Source of the DNA: Azotobacter bryophylli
GTDB lineage: Bacteria; Pseudomonadota; Gammaproteobacteria; Pseudomonadales; Pseudomonadaceae
Length of the DNA: 64,000 nucleotides
Direction of reading: 5' to 3'
Assembly (NCBI RefSeq): GCF_042643485.1
Contig: NZ_JBHRSJ010000010.1
Coordinates: 1-64,000, forward strand
The notes beneath the pieces are model-generated. The model saw nothing but the letters and a program-made list of their open reading frames with translations. It did no database searches and had not been told where the DNA came from. This document shows positions 19,318-28,189 of this stretch, one piece after another. Position 1 is the first letter of the stretch. Every line of letters begins with the position of its first letter. Position numbers and translations under genes: made by a program.

Positions 19318-19329
19318 ACGCCTCTTGCC
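19314..19329 (+). promoter_or_regulatory. sigma-54 promoter of tdm
   Basis: TGGCACG-CCTC-TTGC has the -24 GG and -12 GC at exact sigma-54 spacing and matches the consensus TGGCACG-N4-TTGC fully. The predicted transcription start is near 19340, giving a 5' leader of about 59 nt before the ATG at 19399. No other start signal was seen in this gap. Confidence 0.85.
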
Positions 19330-19398
19330 AGTACTCACGTACCCAGGCGCCGATTCGAGGCGCCGGGTTGAACCGCAGCGCATTCGCCGGAGAGCCGC

Positions 19399-21741
19399 AT
19401 GCACATGCCCGTCATATCCCGACCGCAGGAACCCGCCCTGTTCGCCCGCGCCCCGGCGCTGGAGCGCCACCGGGTGGCCCCCGGCGGTCTGACCGTAGTC
19501 GCCCTGGAGCCCGGCGACCGCCTTGAGGTGATCGACCTCGAAGGTTGCCAGAGCGCCCAGTTGCTGGCGTTCGACGGCCAGGGCCGGGAAGCCCTCGCCG
19601 CCCTCGGCCTGAACGGCAGCGCCGGAGCCCGCTTCATCGCCGAGCGGATCGCCGAAGACAGTCGCGAATCCCTGCACACCCGCCTCGGCCTCGCCCGGCG
19701 CAACATCGACTGCAGCCGCCTGCCCGACGCAGCCCTGCTCTGGGACGGCGAGACCCCGGCAGGCTTCGGCCGCGACTTCGCCGCCACCGGCGAAGTCCTG
19801 GTCATCGTCGCCGCGCCCGGCGGGCCGAGCCCGGTGGACAGCCAGCAGCGCGCCAGCGAGCTGCGCCTGATGATCCACCGCGCCAATCCGCGCAACGTCC
19901 TCGCGCCGCCGCTGCCGGCACCGCTCGGCGAGGTGGTCGACGAATTCACCATCAACCCCGGCTGCGCCCGCGACTACCTGGTCAAGGCCGGCCAGTACAT
20001 CCAGGTGCTGGACGTCGCCGGCCGGCAGTGCTCGGACTTCGTCGCCTTCGACCGTCGCGGGCTCGACCGGGGCCGCCAGCTGGACCTCGACCCCACGGTG
20101 ACGCGCACCCTGAACGGCAACGCCTATCCCGGCCCCGGCCTGTTCAGCAAGTTCTTCGACCGCGACATGCAGCCGATGCTGGAAGTGGTGCGCGACACCG
20201 TCGGTCGCCACGACACCTTCGCCCTGGCCTGCACCGCGCGCTACTACGAATCCCAGGGCTTCTTCGGCCACGCCAACTGCAGCGACAACATCAGCCGCGT
20301 GCTCGCCCCCCACGGCGTGGAGGGCCGGCGAGGCTGGCCGGCGATCAACTTCTTCTTCAACACCGGCATCGACGCCCATCAGCAGCTGACCCTGGACGAG
20401 CCCTGGTCGCGTCCGGGCGACTACGTCCTGCTGCGCGCCATGACCGACCTGGTCTGCGCCAGCAGCTCCTGCCCCGACGACATCGACCCGGCCAACGGCT
20501 GGCAGCCGACCGACATCCACATCCGCGTCTACTCCGAGAAGGAGCGCTTCAGTATCGCCATGGCCAATCGCAAAACGCCCGATGCCGACCCGGTCCTGAC
20601 CCGGGAAAGCGGCTTCCACGAAAACACCTCCGCCCTCACCCGCCACTTCGTCGACTACCGCGGCTGGTGGGCCGCCACCCACTACGACGGCTACGGCACC
20701 ACCGAGGAATACTTCGGCTGCCGCGAGCGCGTGGCGGTGATGGATCTCACCCCGCTGCGCAAGTTCGAGGTGCTCGGCCCGGACGCCGAGGCCCTGCTCA
20801 ACTACTGCCTGACCCGCGACGTGCGCAAGCTGGCCGTCGGCCAGGTGGTCTACTCGGCCATGTGCTACGAGCACGGCGGCATGCTCGACGACGGCACCCT
20901 GCTGCGCCTGGGGCCGGACAGCTTCCGCTGGATCTGCGGCGAGGACTACGCCGGCGACTGGCTGCGCGAGCAGGCGCAGAAACTCGGCATGAAGGTCTGG
21001 ATCAAGTCCGCCTCCGAGCAGATTCACAACCTCTCGGTGCAGGGCCCGCTGTCCCGCGAACTGCTCAAGCAGATGATCTGGACCCCCGGCACCCAGCCGA
21101 AACTGGAGGAACTGGGCTGGTTCCGCTTCCTGGTCGGCCGGCTGGACGACTACAACGGCTGCCCGCTGATGGTTTCCCGCACCGGCTACACCGGCGAGCT
21201 GGGCTACGAGATCTGGTGCCATCCGCAGGATGCGCAGAAGGTCTGGAGCCGCCTGTGGCAGCTGGGCGAGCCGCTCGGCCTGGTGCCGCTCGGCCTGCAC
21301 GCCCTGGACATGCTGCGCATCGAGGCCGGGCTGATCTTCGCCGGCTACGAGTTCTGCGACCAGACCGACCCCTTCGAGGCCGGCATCGGCTTCTGCGTGC
21401 CGCTCAAGAGCAAGGACGTCGACTTCATCGGCCGCGAAGCGCTGCTGCGCCGCAACGCCCATCCGCAACGCAAGCTGGTCGGCCTGGAACTCGCCGGCAA
21501 CGAGACCGCGGCCCACGGCGACTGCGTGCACGACGGCCGCGCCCAGGTCGGGGTGATCACCAGCGCCACCCGTTCGCCGGTGCTGGGCAAGAACATCGCC
21601 CTGTGCCGCCTGGACATCGGCTACTGCGAGCCGGGCACGCGCATCCAGATCGGCAAGCTGGACGGGCAGCAGAAGCGCATCGACGCCACGGTCGTCCCGC
21701 TGAGCTTCTACGACCCGGAAAAGACGCGGGTACGCAGCTGA
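19399..21741 (+). CDS. tdm: trimethylamine N-oxide demethylase (aldolase)
   Basis: Converts TMAO to dimethylamine and formaldehyde. 780 residues in two parts: N-terminal DUF1989-like catalytic region (about 1-385) and a C-terminal GcvT-like tetrahydrofolate-binding region (about 395-780) that can capture formaldehyde as methylene-THF. Cys278, Cys294 and Cys358 have the same spacing (16 and 64) as the zinc-binding Cys263/279/343 of Methylocella silvestris Tdm, as I recall them. Lies behind tmm with its own sigma-54 promoter. The domain order and zinc cysteines argue against a plain glycine-cleavage T protein. Confidence 0.92.
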   Translation: MHMPVISRPQEPALFARAPALERHRVAPGGLTVVALEPGDRLEVIDLEGCQSAQLLAFDGQGREALAALGLNGSAGARFIAERIAEDSRESLHTRLGLARRNIDCSRLPDAALLWDGETPAGFGRDFAATGEVLVIVAAPGGPSPVDSQQRASELRLMIHRANPRNVLAPPLPAPLGEVVDEFTINPGCARDYLVKAGQYIQVLDVAGRQCSDFVAFDRRGLDRGRQLDLDPTVTRTLNGNAYPGPGLFSKFFDRDMQPMLEVVRDTVGRHDTFALACTARYYESQGFFGHANCSDNISRVLAPHGVEGRRGWPAINFFFNTGIDAHQQLTLDEPWSRPGDYVLLRAMTDLVCASSSCPDDIDPANGWQPTDIHIRVYSEKERFSIAMANRKTPDADPVLTRESGFHENTSALTRHFVDYRGWWAATHYDGYGTTEEYFGCRERVAVMDLTPLRKFEVLGPDAEALLNYCLTRDVRKLAVGQVVYSAMCYEHGGMLDDGTLLRLGPDSFRWICGEDYAGDWLREQAQKLGMKVWIKSASEQIHNLSVQGPLSRELLKQMIWTPGTQPKLEELGWFRFLVGRLDDYNGCPLMVSRTGYTGELGYEIWCHPQDAQKVWSRLWQLGEPLGLVPLGLHALDMLRIEAGLIFAGYEFCDQTDPFEAGIGFCVPLKSKDVDFIGREALLRRNAHPQRKLVGLELAGNETAAHGDCVHDGRAQVGVITSATRSPVLGKNIALCRLDIGYCEPGTRIQIGKLDGQQKRIDATVVPLSFYDPEKTRVRS

Positions 21742-21787
21742 TTCGACACCTACAAGAAAGCCAGAACCATTTGCCTTCGCACTCGAA

Positions 21788-21803
21788 AGGTCTTGCTACT
21801 GCC
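21788..21803 (+). promoter_or_regulatory. weak sigma-54-like element before the first amt gene
   Basis: AGGTCTT-GCTA-CTGC keeps the essential GG and GC with correct 10-nt spacing but misses several consensus bases. It is 45 bp before the ATG. Amt genes are often sigma-54 dependent, which makes it worth noting. Confidence 0.3.
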
Positions 21804-21847
21804 GCCTAGTTAACGAGCTAACAATTCATATTAGAGAGGATCAGACA

Positions 21848-23167
21848 ATGAAGCGGTTGGGACTCCTACGTCGCGGCTTCACCGGTACCCTTCTGCTCGC
21901 GGGCTCCCTGAGCGCCTGGGCGGACGACACGCAACCCGCCTTGAACAGCGGGGACACGGCCTTCGTGACGGTATGCGCGCTGGTCGTGCTGCTGATGACG
22001 ATACCGGGTCTGGGACTCTTCTACGGCGGCATGGCGCGCAGCAAGAACGTGCTCTCGGTGCTGATGCAGGTGTTCGCCGGCGCGGCGCTGATGTCCCTGC
22101 TGTTCGCCATCTACGGCTACAGCCTGACCTTCACCGACGGCGGCAGCCTGCAATCCCTGATCGGCGGCACCGACAAGCTCTTCCTCAAGGGCGTGACCGC
22201 CGATTCCATGCAGGGCAGCATTCCCGAGCTGCTGTACTTCTTCTTCATGCTGTTGTTCGCCGCCATCACCCCGCCGATCATCGTCGGCGGCTTCGCCGAG
22301 CGAGTGAAATTCTCCGCGGTGATGGTGTTCCTGGCGATCTGGGTGACCATCAACTACGTACCCATGGCCCACATGGCCTGGGGCGGCGGCTGGGTGATGG
22401 GACTGGGCGTGCAGGACTTCGCCGGCGGCAACGTGGTGCACATCAACGTCGGCATCGCCGCCCTGGTCGGCGCCTACCTGATCGGCCGGCGCCGCGGCTT
22501 CGGTACCCCGAGCCTGGCGCCGCACAACATGACCATGACCGTCACCGGCGGCTGCCTGCTGTGGGTCGGCTGGCTGGGCTTCTGCGGCGGTTGCGCCCTG
22601 GCCGCCAGCGGCTTCGCCATGCTGATCATGGTCAACACCATGCTCGCCGGCTGCAGCGGCGCCATCGCCTGGATGCTGGTCGAGTGGAAGCATCGCGGCA
22701 AGGCCAGCATGTTCGGTGCCGTCTCCGGCGCCATCGCCGGCCTGGTCGCCGTGACCCCGGCCTGCGGCTTCATCGGCCCGATGGGGGCGATCCTCCTGGG
22801 CCTGATCGCCGCGCCGGTCTGCGTCTGGGCGGTGGACAAGCTCAAGCCGGCCATCGGCCTCGACGATGCCTTCGACGTGTTCGGCGTGCACGGCGTGGCC
22901 GGCATCCTCGGCGGCCTGCTGACCCCGGTGTTCGCCCAGACCTCCCTGGGCGGCTTGGGCTTCAGCGAAGGACGCACCCTGGTCGGGCAGCTGGCGGTCA
23001 ACGGCGGCGCGATCCTGTTTAGCGTGATCTTCTCGGCCGTGACCAGCTGGGTGGCCTACAAGATCGCCGCCGCGCTCTGCGGTGGCCTGCGCGTGGACGA
23101 AGAGTCCGAGCTGACCGGTCTGGACCTCTCCTCCCACGGCGAGACCGGCTACAAGTACTCCAGCTGA
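21848..23167 (+). CDS. amtB: ammonium/methylammonium transporter (Amt family)
   Basis: Inner-membrane channel for ammonium, possibly methylammonium. 439 residues with a cleavable signal peptide (to about Ala25) and eleven hydrophobic helices; family motifs include FYGGMARSKN and DDAFDVFGVHGVAGI. No glnK is adjacent, unlike the usual glnK-amtB pair. Position 106 bp after tdm suggests that it serves amine-nitrogen metabolism, for instance recapturing leaked ammonia or methylamine. Confidence 0.9.
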   Translation: MKRLGLLRRGFTGTLLLAGSLSAWADDTQPALNSGDTAFVTVCALVVLLMTIPGLGLFYGGMARSKNVLSVLMQVFAGAALMSLLFAIYGYSLTFTDGGSLQSLIGGTDKLFLKGVTADSMQGSIPELLYFFFMLLFAAITPPIIVGGFAERVKFSAVMVFLAIWVTINYVPMAHMAWGGGWVMGLGVQDFAGGNVVHINVGIAALVGAYLIGRRRGFGTPSLAPHNMTMTVTGGCLLWVGWLGFCGGCALAASGFAMLIMVNTMLAGCSGAIAWMLVEWKHRGKASMFGAVSGAIAGLVAVTPACGFIGPMGAILLGLIAAPVCVWAVDKLKPAIGLDDAFDVFGVHGVAGILGGLLTPVFAQTSLGGLGFSEGRTLVGQLAVNGGAILFSVIFSAVTSWVAYKIAAALCGGLRVDEESELTGLDLSSHGETGYKYSS

Positions 23168-23174
23168 CACCCCT

Positions 23175-23194
23175 GCCCGCCGGCCTCGGCGGGC
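23175..23194 (+). terminator. GC-rich hairpin after amtB
   Basis: 8-bp arms GCCCGCCG/CGGCGGGC with 4-nt loop, 8 bp after the amtB stop codon. No T run follows, so termination strength is uncertain. Confidence 0.5.
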
Positions 23195-23472
23195 AACACC
23201 GTCTCCGGTCGCCTCCGCAGGCGACCTGCCCCGCCCCGCGAGGATCGCCCGGCGCCAGTCCGGGCAATTCTCCTCCGGCGCACCGCCCCCCGCGGAGCGG
23301 CTGACGCCTCATAGTCCGACCGGCCGATGGCCGTAGGCCTCGCATCCTTGACTGCAAGTCAAAAATTTTTTGTAACTTTTCGCCTTAACGCCGCCGTCGC
23401 TTTCCCCGATACTCGCCCGCGTTTCGGCGGCCCGCTTTTTCACGGCCAAACCGACCTTTATAGAGAATCAAG
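23195..23472. other. intergenic region before mdaB
   Basis: About 280 bp without a recognisable gene. It contains an AT-rich tract near 23363-23378 and a likely ribosome site (TAGAGAATC) before 23473; no clear regulator box was identified. Confidence 0.4.
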
Positions 23473-24060
23473 ATGAAGATTTTGCTACTCAACGGCGGCA
23501 AGGCATTCGCCCATTCCGGCGGCCGTCTCAACGACACCCTGCACGAGGCGGCGCGCAGCCTGCTCAGCGAGCTGGGTCACGAGGTCAGGGAGACGCGCAT
23601 CGAGTCCGGCTACAGCCCCGAGGAGGAAGTCAGCAAGATTCTCTGGGCCGATGCCATCATCTATCAGATGCCCGGCTGGTGGATGGGGGCGCCCTGGACC
23701 GTGAAGAAATACGTCGACGAGGTGTTCACCGCCGGTCACGGCGCGCTCTACGCCAGCGACGGCCGCAGCCGCCAGGACCCGAGCCGCAACTACGGCAGCG
23801 GCGGCCTGCTTCAAGGCCGCCACTACATGCTGTCGCTGACCTGGAACGCCCCGCGGGAGGCCTTCGACGAGCCGGACGAGTTCTTCGAGGGGCGCGGCGT
23901 CGACGGCGTCTACTTCCCCTTCCACAAGGCCCAGGAGTTCGTCGGCCTCAAGGCCCTGCCCACCTTCATCGCCTGCGACGTGATCAAGTCGCCGGACGTC
24001 GAGCGCGACATCTCCTTCTACCAGGCCCATCTGGCGGAGATCTTCGGCAGCGCCCGCTGA
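23473..24060 (+). CDS. mdaB: MdaB-type NAD(P)H quinone oxidoreductase
   Basis: Flavodoxin-fold reductase thought to make two-electron reductions of quinones and protect from oxidative stress. 195 residues, family length, with an N-terminal flavin segment LLLNGGKAFAHSGGRLN and the conserved MPGWWMGAPWTVKKYVDEV. Single gene with its own upstream region; no operon partner. Confidence 0.88.
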   Translation: MKILLLNGGKAFAHSGGRLNDTLHEAARSLLSELGHEVRETRIESGYSPEEEVSKILWADAIIYQMPGWWMGAPWTVKKYVDEVFTAGHGALYASDGRSRQDPSRNYGSGGLLQGRHYMLSLTWNAPREAFDEPDEFFEGRGVDGVYFPFHKAQEFVGLKALPTFIACDVIKSPDVERDISFYQAHLAEIFGSAR

Positions 24061-24176
24061 ACGGCGCCGGCAGGCGGAAGACGCCTCAATTGTTAGGATT
24101 TGCGACAGTCTTCCACCGCTGGTACGAAGGTTCTGTATGATCCGGACCAGTTTCATCCACCCGAGAGAGACCACAG

Positions 24177-24509
24177 ATGCGTCCATTCAAAACGCTGGCC
24201 GCCGCGGCCCTGATCCTCATGAGCACCGCCCCGGCCTTCGCCGAACCCCGCGATCACGACGGCCATCAGGGCGGGAAGCAGGCACACCAGCGCGACGTGC
24301 GTGACGACGACCGTCGCGACGAGCGCCGTGCCGAACGTGACGACCGCCGCGACTACCGCGATGAGCGCCGCGACGGCCACGACAACCAGCGCGAACGCCG
24401 CAACGAGCACGCGGACCAGCACAGCGATCAGCGCTGGCACTCCGACGACCGCAACGAGCACGCCCAGCAGCGCCGTCACGAAGGCATGGCCCGCGGCCAC
24501 AACAACTGA
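24177..24509 (+). CDS. small secreted protein rich in Arg, Asp and His
   Basis: 110 residues. A clear signal peptide (about 1-22, ...APAFA) is followed by a mature chain that is almost only charged residues, with repeated DDRRD/RRDER/NEH units, many His and no hydrophobic core. It is probably periplasmic and disordered; similar compositions occur in RcnB-like and metal- or stress-related proteins, but I cannot assign a family. ATG at 24177 follows GAGAGAG. Confidence 0.7.
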   Translation: MRPFKTLAAAALILMSTAPAFAEPRDHDGHQGGKQAHQRDVRDDDRRDERRAERDDRRDYRDERRDGHDNQRERRNEHADQHSDQRWHSDDRNEHAQQRRHEGMARGHNN

Positions 24510-24543
24510 TCCCCGGTCATTCGTGACCGCGCCGCAAGGCGCC

Positions 24544-24575
24544 GGCCGGACGGGCAAGGCTTTGCCCGCCCGGCC
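24544..24575. terminator. hairpin after the small secreted protein gene
   Basis: Two-part stem: GGCCGG with CCGGCC outside and CGGGCAA with TTGCCCG inside, one mismatched base pair between, 4-nt loop. No T run, so it may be a terminator or a REP-like palindrome. Confidence 0.5.
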
Positions 24576-24746
24576 TATGATTCGATCAGGCAGCCCTCGC
24601 GAAGCTTCTTCCTCGCCATTGCGCCGAGCACCGATTTCCCGCTCCTCCGCCTCCCGCCATCCTGCGCTAGCCTGAACACAGGCCGAGTCGTTCCCCCGTC
24701 AGTGCCACCCCTCGCCTCAAGCCCGGACGCCAGCAGGAGGTCCTCC

Positions 24747-25178
24747 ATGCCCTTCACCTGGATTCGCTCGCACGCCGCCGTGGACTGGGACGAGCTGTCC
24801 GCCCTGTACCGGGTGGCGCCGCTGGGCGAGAAGGCGCCCGACGATCTGAGAGCCGCCTTCGCCAACAGCCGGTTTGCGTGCTTCGTCTACGACGGCGAGC
24901 GCCTGATCGGCGCGGGACGGGCCTTGGCGGACGGGGTCGACTGCTCGTACCTCTGCGACATCGCCGTGCATCCGGACTACCAGGGCCATGGCCTGGGGAC
25001 GGCGCTGGTGAACGAACTGGTCGCCCTGTCGGCCGGGCACCGGAAGATCATCCTCTACACCTCGCCCGGCAAGGGGCCGCTGTACCGCAAGGCCGGCTTC
25101 CGGCGCATGACCACGGCCATGGCCATCTTCGCCGACGAGGCCCACGCCCTCGAACAGGGGCTGATCGAGAAGGACTGA
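24747..25178 (+). CDS. GNAT-family N-acetyltransferase
   Basis: 143 residues with the acetyl-CoA binding motif A around HPDYQGHGLGTALVNEL and a C-terminal LYRKAGFRR segment. Substrate unknown. ATG 24747 is preceded by GGAGG at 6 nt; the frame open from 24702 lacks a ribosome site. Confidence 0.85.
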   Translation: MPFTWIRSHAAVDWDELSALYRVAPLGEKAPDDLRAAFANSRFACFVYDGERLIGAGRALADGVDCSYLCDIAVHPDYQGHGLGTALVNELVALSAGHRKIILYTSPGKGPLYRKAGFRRMTTAMAIFADEAHALEQGLIEKD

Positions 25179-25268
25179 GCCCCGGCATAGACCACACGAC
25201 GATAAGGGTCTTATGCGCCAGCCCCACCTCTGGTAGTGTCCCGCCATCCCCCAGACGAGGTGCACGCC

Positions 25269-25595
25269 ATGAAGCCAGTCAGTTGCAGGAGCGCCGGGCC
25301 GCGCCTGTCCGGAACCGAAATGCTCGATACCCGGTTCGCCGGCAAGGCCCTCAAGGTCACGGTATCGAAGAAACCGGAGGTGCTCGCCGACGGCAAGGCG
25401 ATTCCGCAAGGCGACGAGGTGCTGGTGACCACCCTGGAGAATCCGTTCCAGGTGATCGGCCACCTGACCAATCTGCTCGGCCGGGCCGGGGACGGCGCCT
25501 CGCTGGTGGTGCTGTGCAGCAGCGAGAAGATCTACCAGGCGGCGCTGAGATTCCTCGGCCTGACCGCCGCCGCGGCCGGCTCGCTCAGCCCTTGA
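25269..25595 (+). CDS. hypothetical small protein overlapping the end of rtcB
   Basis: 108 residues, not recognised. Mixed alpha/beta-looking sequence without membrane segment. ATG at 25269 is preceded by GACGAGG. Its 3' end overlaps the 3' end of rtcB by 11 bp in convergent orientation. The plus-strand frame stays open for its full length with acceptable codon use, but part of the signal may come from GC bias. Confidence 0.5.
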   Translation: MKPVSCRSAGPRLSGTEMLDTRFAGKALKVTVSKKPEVLADGKAIPQGDEVLVTTLENPFQVIGHLTNLLGRAGDGASLVVLCSSEKIYQAALRFLGLTAAAAGSLSP

Positions 25596-27015
25596 TGCAC
25601 ACCAGCGGCCGCAGCCGCGCCACCCGCCGTGCCAGCCCGGCCTGCTCGGCCGCCTCGACCACCGCGCCGACGTCCTTGTAGGCCAGCGGCGCCTCCTCGG
25701 CCACGCCGCGCAGGCTCGGGCTGCGGATCAGGATGCCGCGGGCGGCCAGCTCGTCCACCACGCTGCGGCCCTGCCAGCGGCGCAGCGCCTCGTGGCGGCT
25801 CATGGCCCGGCCGGCACCGTGGCAGGCGGAGGCGAAGGCGCGCTCCTCGGCGCCGCCGGCGCCGGCCAGGACCCAGGACGAGGTGCCCATGCTGCCGCCG
25901 ATCAGCACCGGCTGGCCGACCTCGCGATACTCCGCCGGCAGCTCCGCATGCCCCGCGCCGAAGGCCCGGGTCGCCCCCTTGCGGTGGACGAACAGCCGAC
26001 GCTTCTGCCCGTCAAGGACGTGGCGCTCCTCCTTGCAGGTGTTGTGCGACACGTCGTAGAGCAGCGGCAGGCGGATGCCGGGAAAGACCTCGGCGAAGGC
26101 CTCGCGGGTCAGGAAAGTGAGGATCTGCCGGTTGGCCAAAGCGCAGTTGATGGCCGCGCGCATGGCGCCGAGATAGCGCTGGCCGAGCTCGGACTTGAGC
26201 GGCGCGCAGGCCAGCTCGCGGTCCGCCAGCTGGATGCCGGCCCGGGGCGCGGCGATGACCATGGCGCGCAGGTAGTCGGTGCCGATCTGATGGCCCATGC
26301 CCCGCGAGCCGCAATGGAGGGTGACCAGCACGTCGCCCTCGGCCAGGCCGTAGGCCTGCGCCGCTTTCCGGTCGAACAGTTCGTCCACCACCTGCACCTC
26401 CAGATAGTGGTTGCCCGAGCCGAGGGTGCCCATCTCGTCGCGCTGGCGGTGCCTGGCCTGCTCGGACACGGCGGAGGGATCGGCGCCGGCCACGCAGCCG
26501 CGCTCCTCGATGCGCGCCAGATCCTCCGGGTGGCCGAAGCCTTCCTCCACCGCCCAGCCGGCGCCGCCCTTGAGCATGGCGGTCATCTCCAGGGCCTTCA
26601 GACGCAGGGCGCCGGTGCTGCCGAGCCCGGCCGGGATGCGCCGGAACAGCACATCGGCCAGGCGCGGCTTCACCGGCTCCAGTTCGGCCAGCTTGAGCCC
26701 GGTGTGCAGGCTGCGCACGCCGCAGGAGATGTCGAAGCCGACGCCGCCGGCGGAGACCACCCCGCCCTCCTCGGCGTCGAAGGCCGCCACCCCGCCGATG
26801 GGGAAACCGTAGCCCCAGTGGGCGTCGGGCATGGCGTAGGAGGCCGCGACGATCCCCGGCAGGCTGGCGACGTTGGCCACCTGCTCGCCGACCTTGTCGT
26901 CCATCGCCTCGATCAACGCCCGGGAGGCGAAGATCACCCCCGGCACGCGCATCGAACCACGGGCCGGCAGCTCCCACTCGAAGGGGCCACGCTGGCGGAA
27001 CTGCGAAAGGTTCAT
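25585..27015 (-). CDS. rtcB: RNA-splicing ligase RtcB
   Basis: GTP/Mn-dependent 3'-phosphate RNA ligase acting in RNA repair or tRNA healing. 476 residues. Metal ligands are visible in GVGFDISCGVRS (Asp95, Cys98), LGSGNHYLE, HCGSRGMGHQIG and YDVSHNTCKEE; the guanylylated histidine lies in HGAGRAMSR. A complete-looking enzyme. The archease that activates such ligases is encoded about 7.5 kb away (34526-34939) rather than beside it. No rtcA or rtcR is present. Confidence 0.95.
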   Translation of the reverse strand: MNLSQFRQRGPFEWELPARGSMRVPGVIFASRALIEAMDDKVGEQVANVASLPGIVAASYAMPDAHWGYGFPIGGVAAFDAEEGGVVSAGGVGFDISCGVRSLHTGLKLAELEPVKPRLADVLFRRIPAGLGSTGALRLKALEMTAMLKGGAGWAVEEGFGHPEDLARIEERGCVAGADPSAVSEQARHRQRDEMGTLGSGNHYLEVQVVDELFDRKAAQAYGLAEGDVLVTLHCGSRGMGHQIGTDYLRAMVIAAPRAGIQLADRELACAPLKSELGQRYLGAMRAAINCALANRQILTFLTREAFAEVFPGIRLPLLYDVSHNTCKEERHVLDGQKRRLFVHRKGATRAFGAGHAELPAEYREVGQPVLIGGSMGTSSWVLAGAGGAEERAFASACHGAGRAMSRHEALRRWQGRSVVDELAARGILIRSPSLRGVAEEAPLAYKDVGAVVEAAEQAGLARRVARLRPLVCIKG

Positions 27016-27107
27016 GGCACTCTCCTGCCGGCTCCCGGACGGAGCCTGCGCAAACTATTGTGAAGAGCCGGCGCCCGGAGCGCGGGCCTGACCTGCCGTC
27101 CGCGGCC

Positions 27108-28037
27108 TCAGCCGAAGGCGTTGTCGAGGAACATCATCACCGCGAAGCCGCCCATCAGGCCGAGGGTCGCCGGGGTCTGGTGGCCGTTGCGGTGGGTTTC
27201 CGGGATCACCTCGTGGGAGACCACGAAGACCATCGCCCCGGCGGCCAGGCCGAGGCCGACCGGGTAGGCCAGGGCGAAGCCGCTGGACAGGCCGACGCCG
27301 ACCAGCGCGCCGAACGGCTCCATCAGCCCGGAAGCGGCGGCCGTCAGTACCGCCAGCGGCGCCGCCTGGCCGGTGCCGCGCAATGCCAGGGCCACAGCCA
27401 GGCCCTCGGGAATGTCCTGGATGACGATGGCGCTGGTCAGCGGCAGGGCGACCCCCAGGTCGCCGCCGGAGAAGCCGACGCCGATGGCCATGCCCTCCGG
27501 CAGGTTGTGCAGGGTGATCGCCAGGACGAACAGCCAGACCCGACTCAGCCGCTCCGCGCCCGGGCCGCAGGCGCCGCTGGTCTCGTGGGCGTGTGGGGTG
27601 AAGTAGTCCAGGCCGAGCATCAGGAGCACGCCCAGGCCCAGGCCGAAGGCCACCACCAGCGCCGCGCCCGGGCTGTTGCCGAGGATCTCCCGGCCGGCGG
27701 CCAGGCCGGGCAGGATCAGCGAGAAGGAGCTGGCCGCCAGCATCATCCCGGCGGTGAAGCCGAGCATGCAGTCGTGGCTGCGGATGGTCATCCGGCCGAG
27801 GGCGACGGCCAGCAGCGCGCCGCCGCCGGTGGCGACGAAGCCGGCCGTGCCGCCGAGCAGCGCCCGGGCGAGGTTGAGCGGCGCGGTGCCGCTGAAGGCG
27901 TTGACCACGCCGGTCAGCAGCAGGGCGGCCACCGCCAGGCCCGCAGCGAGCAGGCCGCCGGCGATCAGCGGATGGCTGCGCGCCTGGAGCAGCCAGGCGT
28001 TGCGCAGTTCGGCGGGAAGGACGCGGGTATCGCTCAT
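27108..28037 (-). CDS. ZIP-family metal transporter
   Basis: Inner-membrane importer for zinc or other divalent metals. 309 residues, about eight hydrophobic helices. Helix 4 and 5 motifs of the metal pathway are present: ITLHNLPEGMAIG and IQDIPEGLAVA. A cytosolic loop with PHAHETSG may bind metal. Sits upstream of rtcB on the same strand with a 92-bp gap; RtcB needs Mn, but a functional link is only inferred. Confidence 0.88.
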   Translation of the reverse strand: MSDTRVLPAELRNAWLLQARSHPLIAGGLLAAGLAVAALLLTGVVNAFSGTAPLNLARALLGGTAGFVATGGGALLAVALGRMTIRSHDCMLGFTAGMMLAASSFSLILPGLAAGREILGNSPGAALVVAFGLGLGVLLMLGLDYFTPHAHETSGACGPGAERLSRVWLFVLAITLHNLPEGMAIGVGFSGGDLGVALPLTSAIVIQDIPEGLAVALALRGTGQAAPLAVLTAAASGLMEPFGALVGVGLSSGFALAYPVGLGLAAGAMVFVVSHEVIPETHRNGHQTPATLGLMGGFAVMMFLDNAFG

Positions 28038-28189
28038 GGCTCGGGCACCGGCAGCGGGGTTACTTTTAGAGTAGTTGGCCGGCTCCGGGTGCCACTATCC
28101 GTCACGGGCCGCGCAACGCTCCCCCTGCCTCCCCCGCGCCCCCGGCTGATCTAGAGTAAGCGGCTATCCCGAACAGAAGGAGCGATCCC

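Noticed and set aside
17512..21531. A 1339-residue open frame on the minus strand
   Set aside because: It lies antisense to tmm and tdm, both of which have clear families and motifs. The antisense frame is open only because of strong GC bias at third positions and has low-complexity Val/Ala/Gly/His sequence.
21866..23170. Possible amt gene duplication as a recent repeat
   Set aside because: The two Amt proteins share family motifs but differ along their length, so they are separate lineages and not a recent tandem copy.
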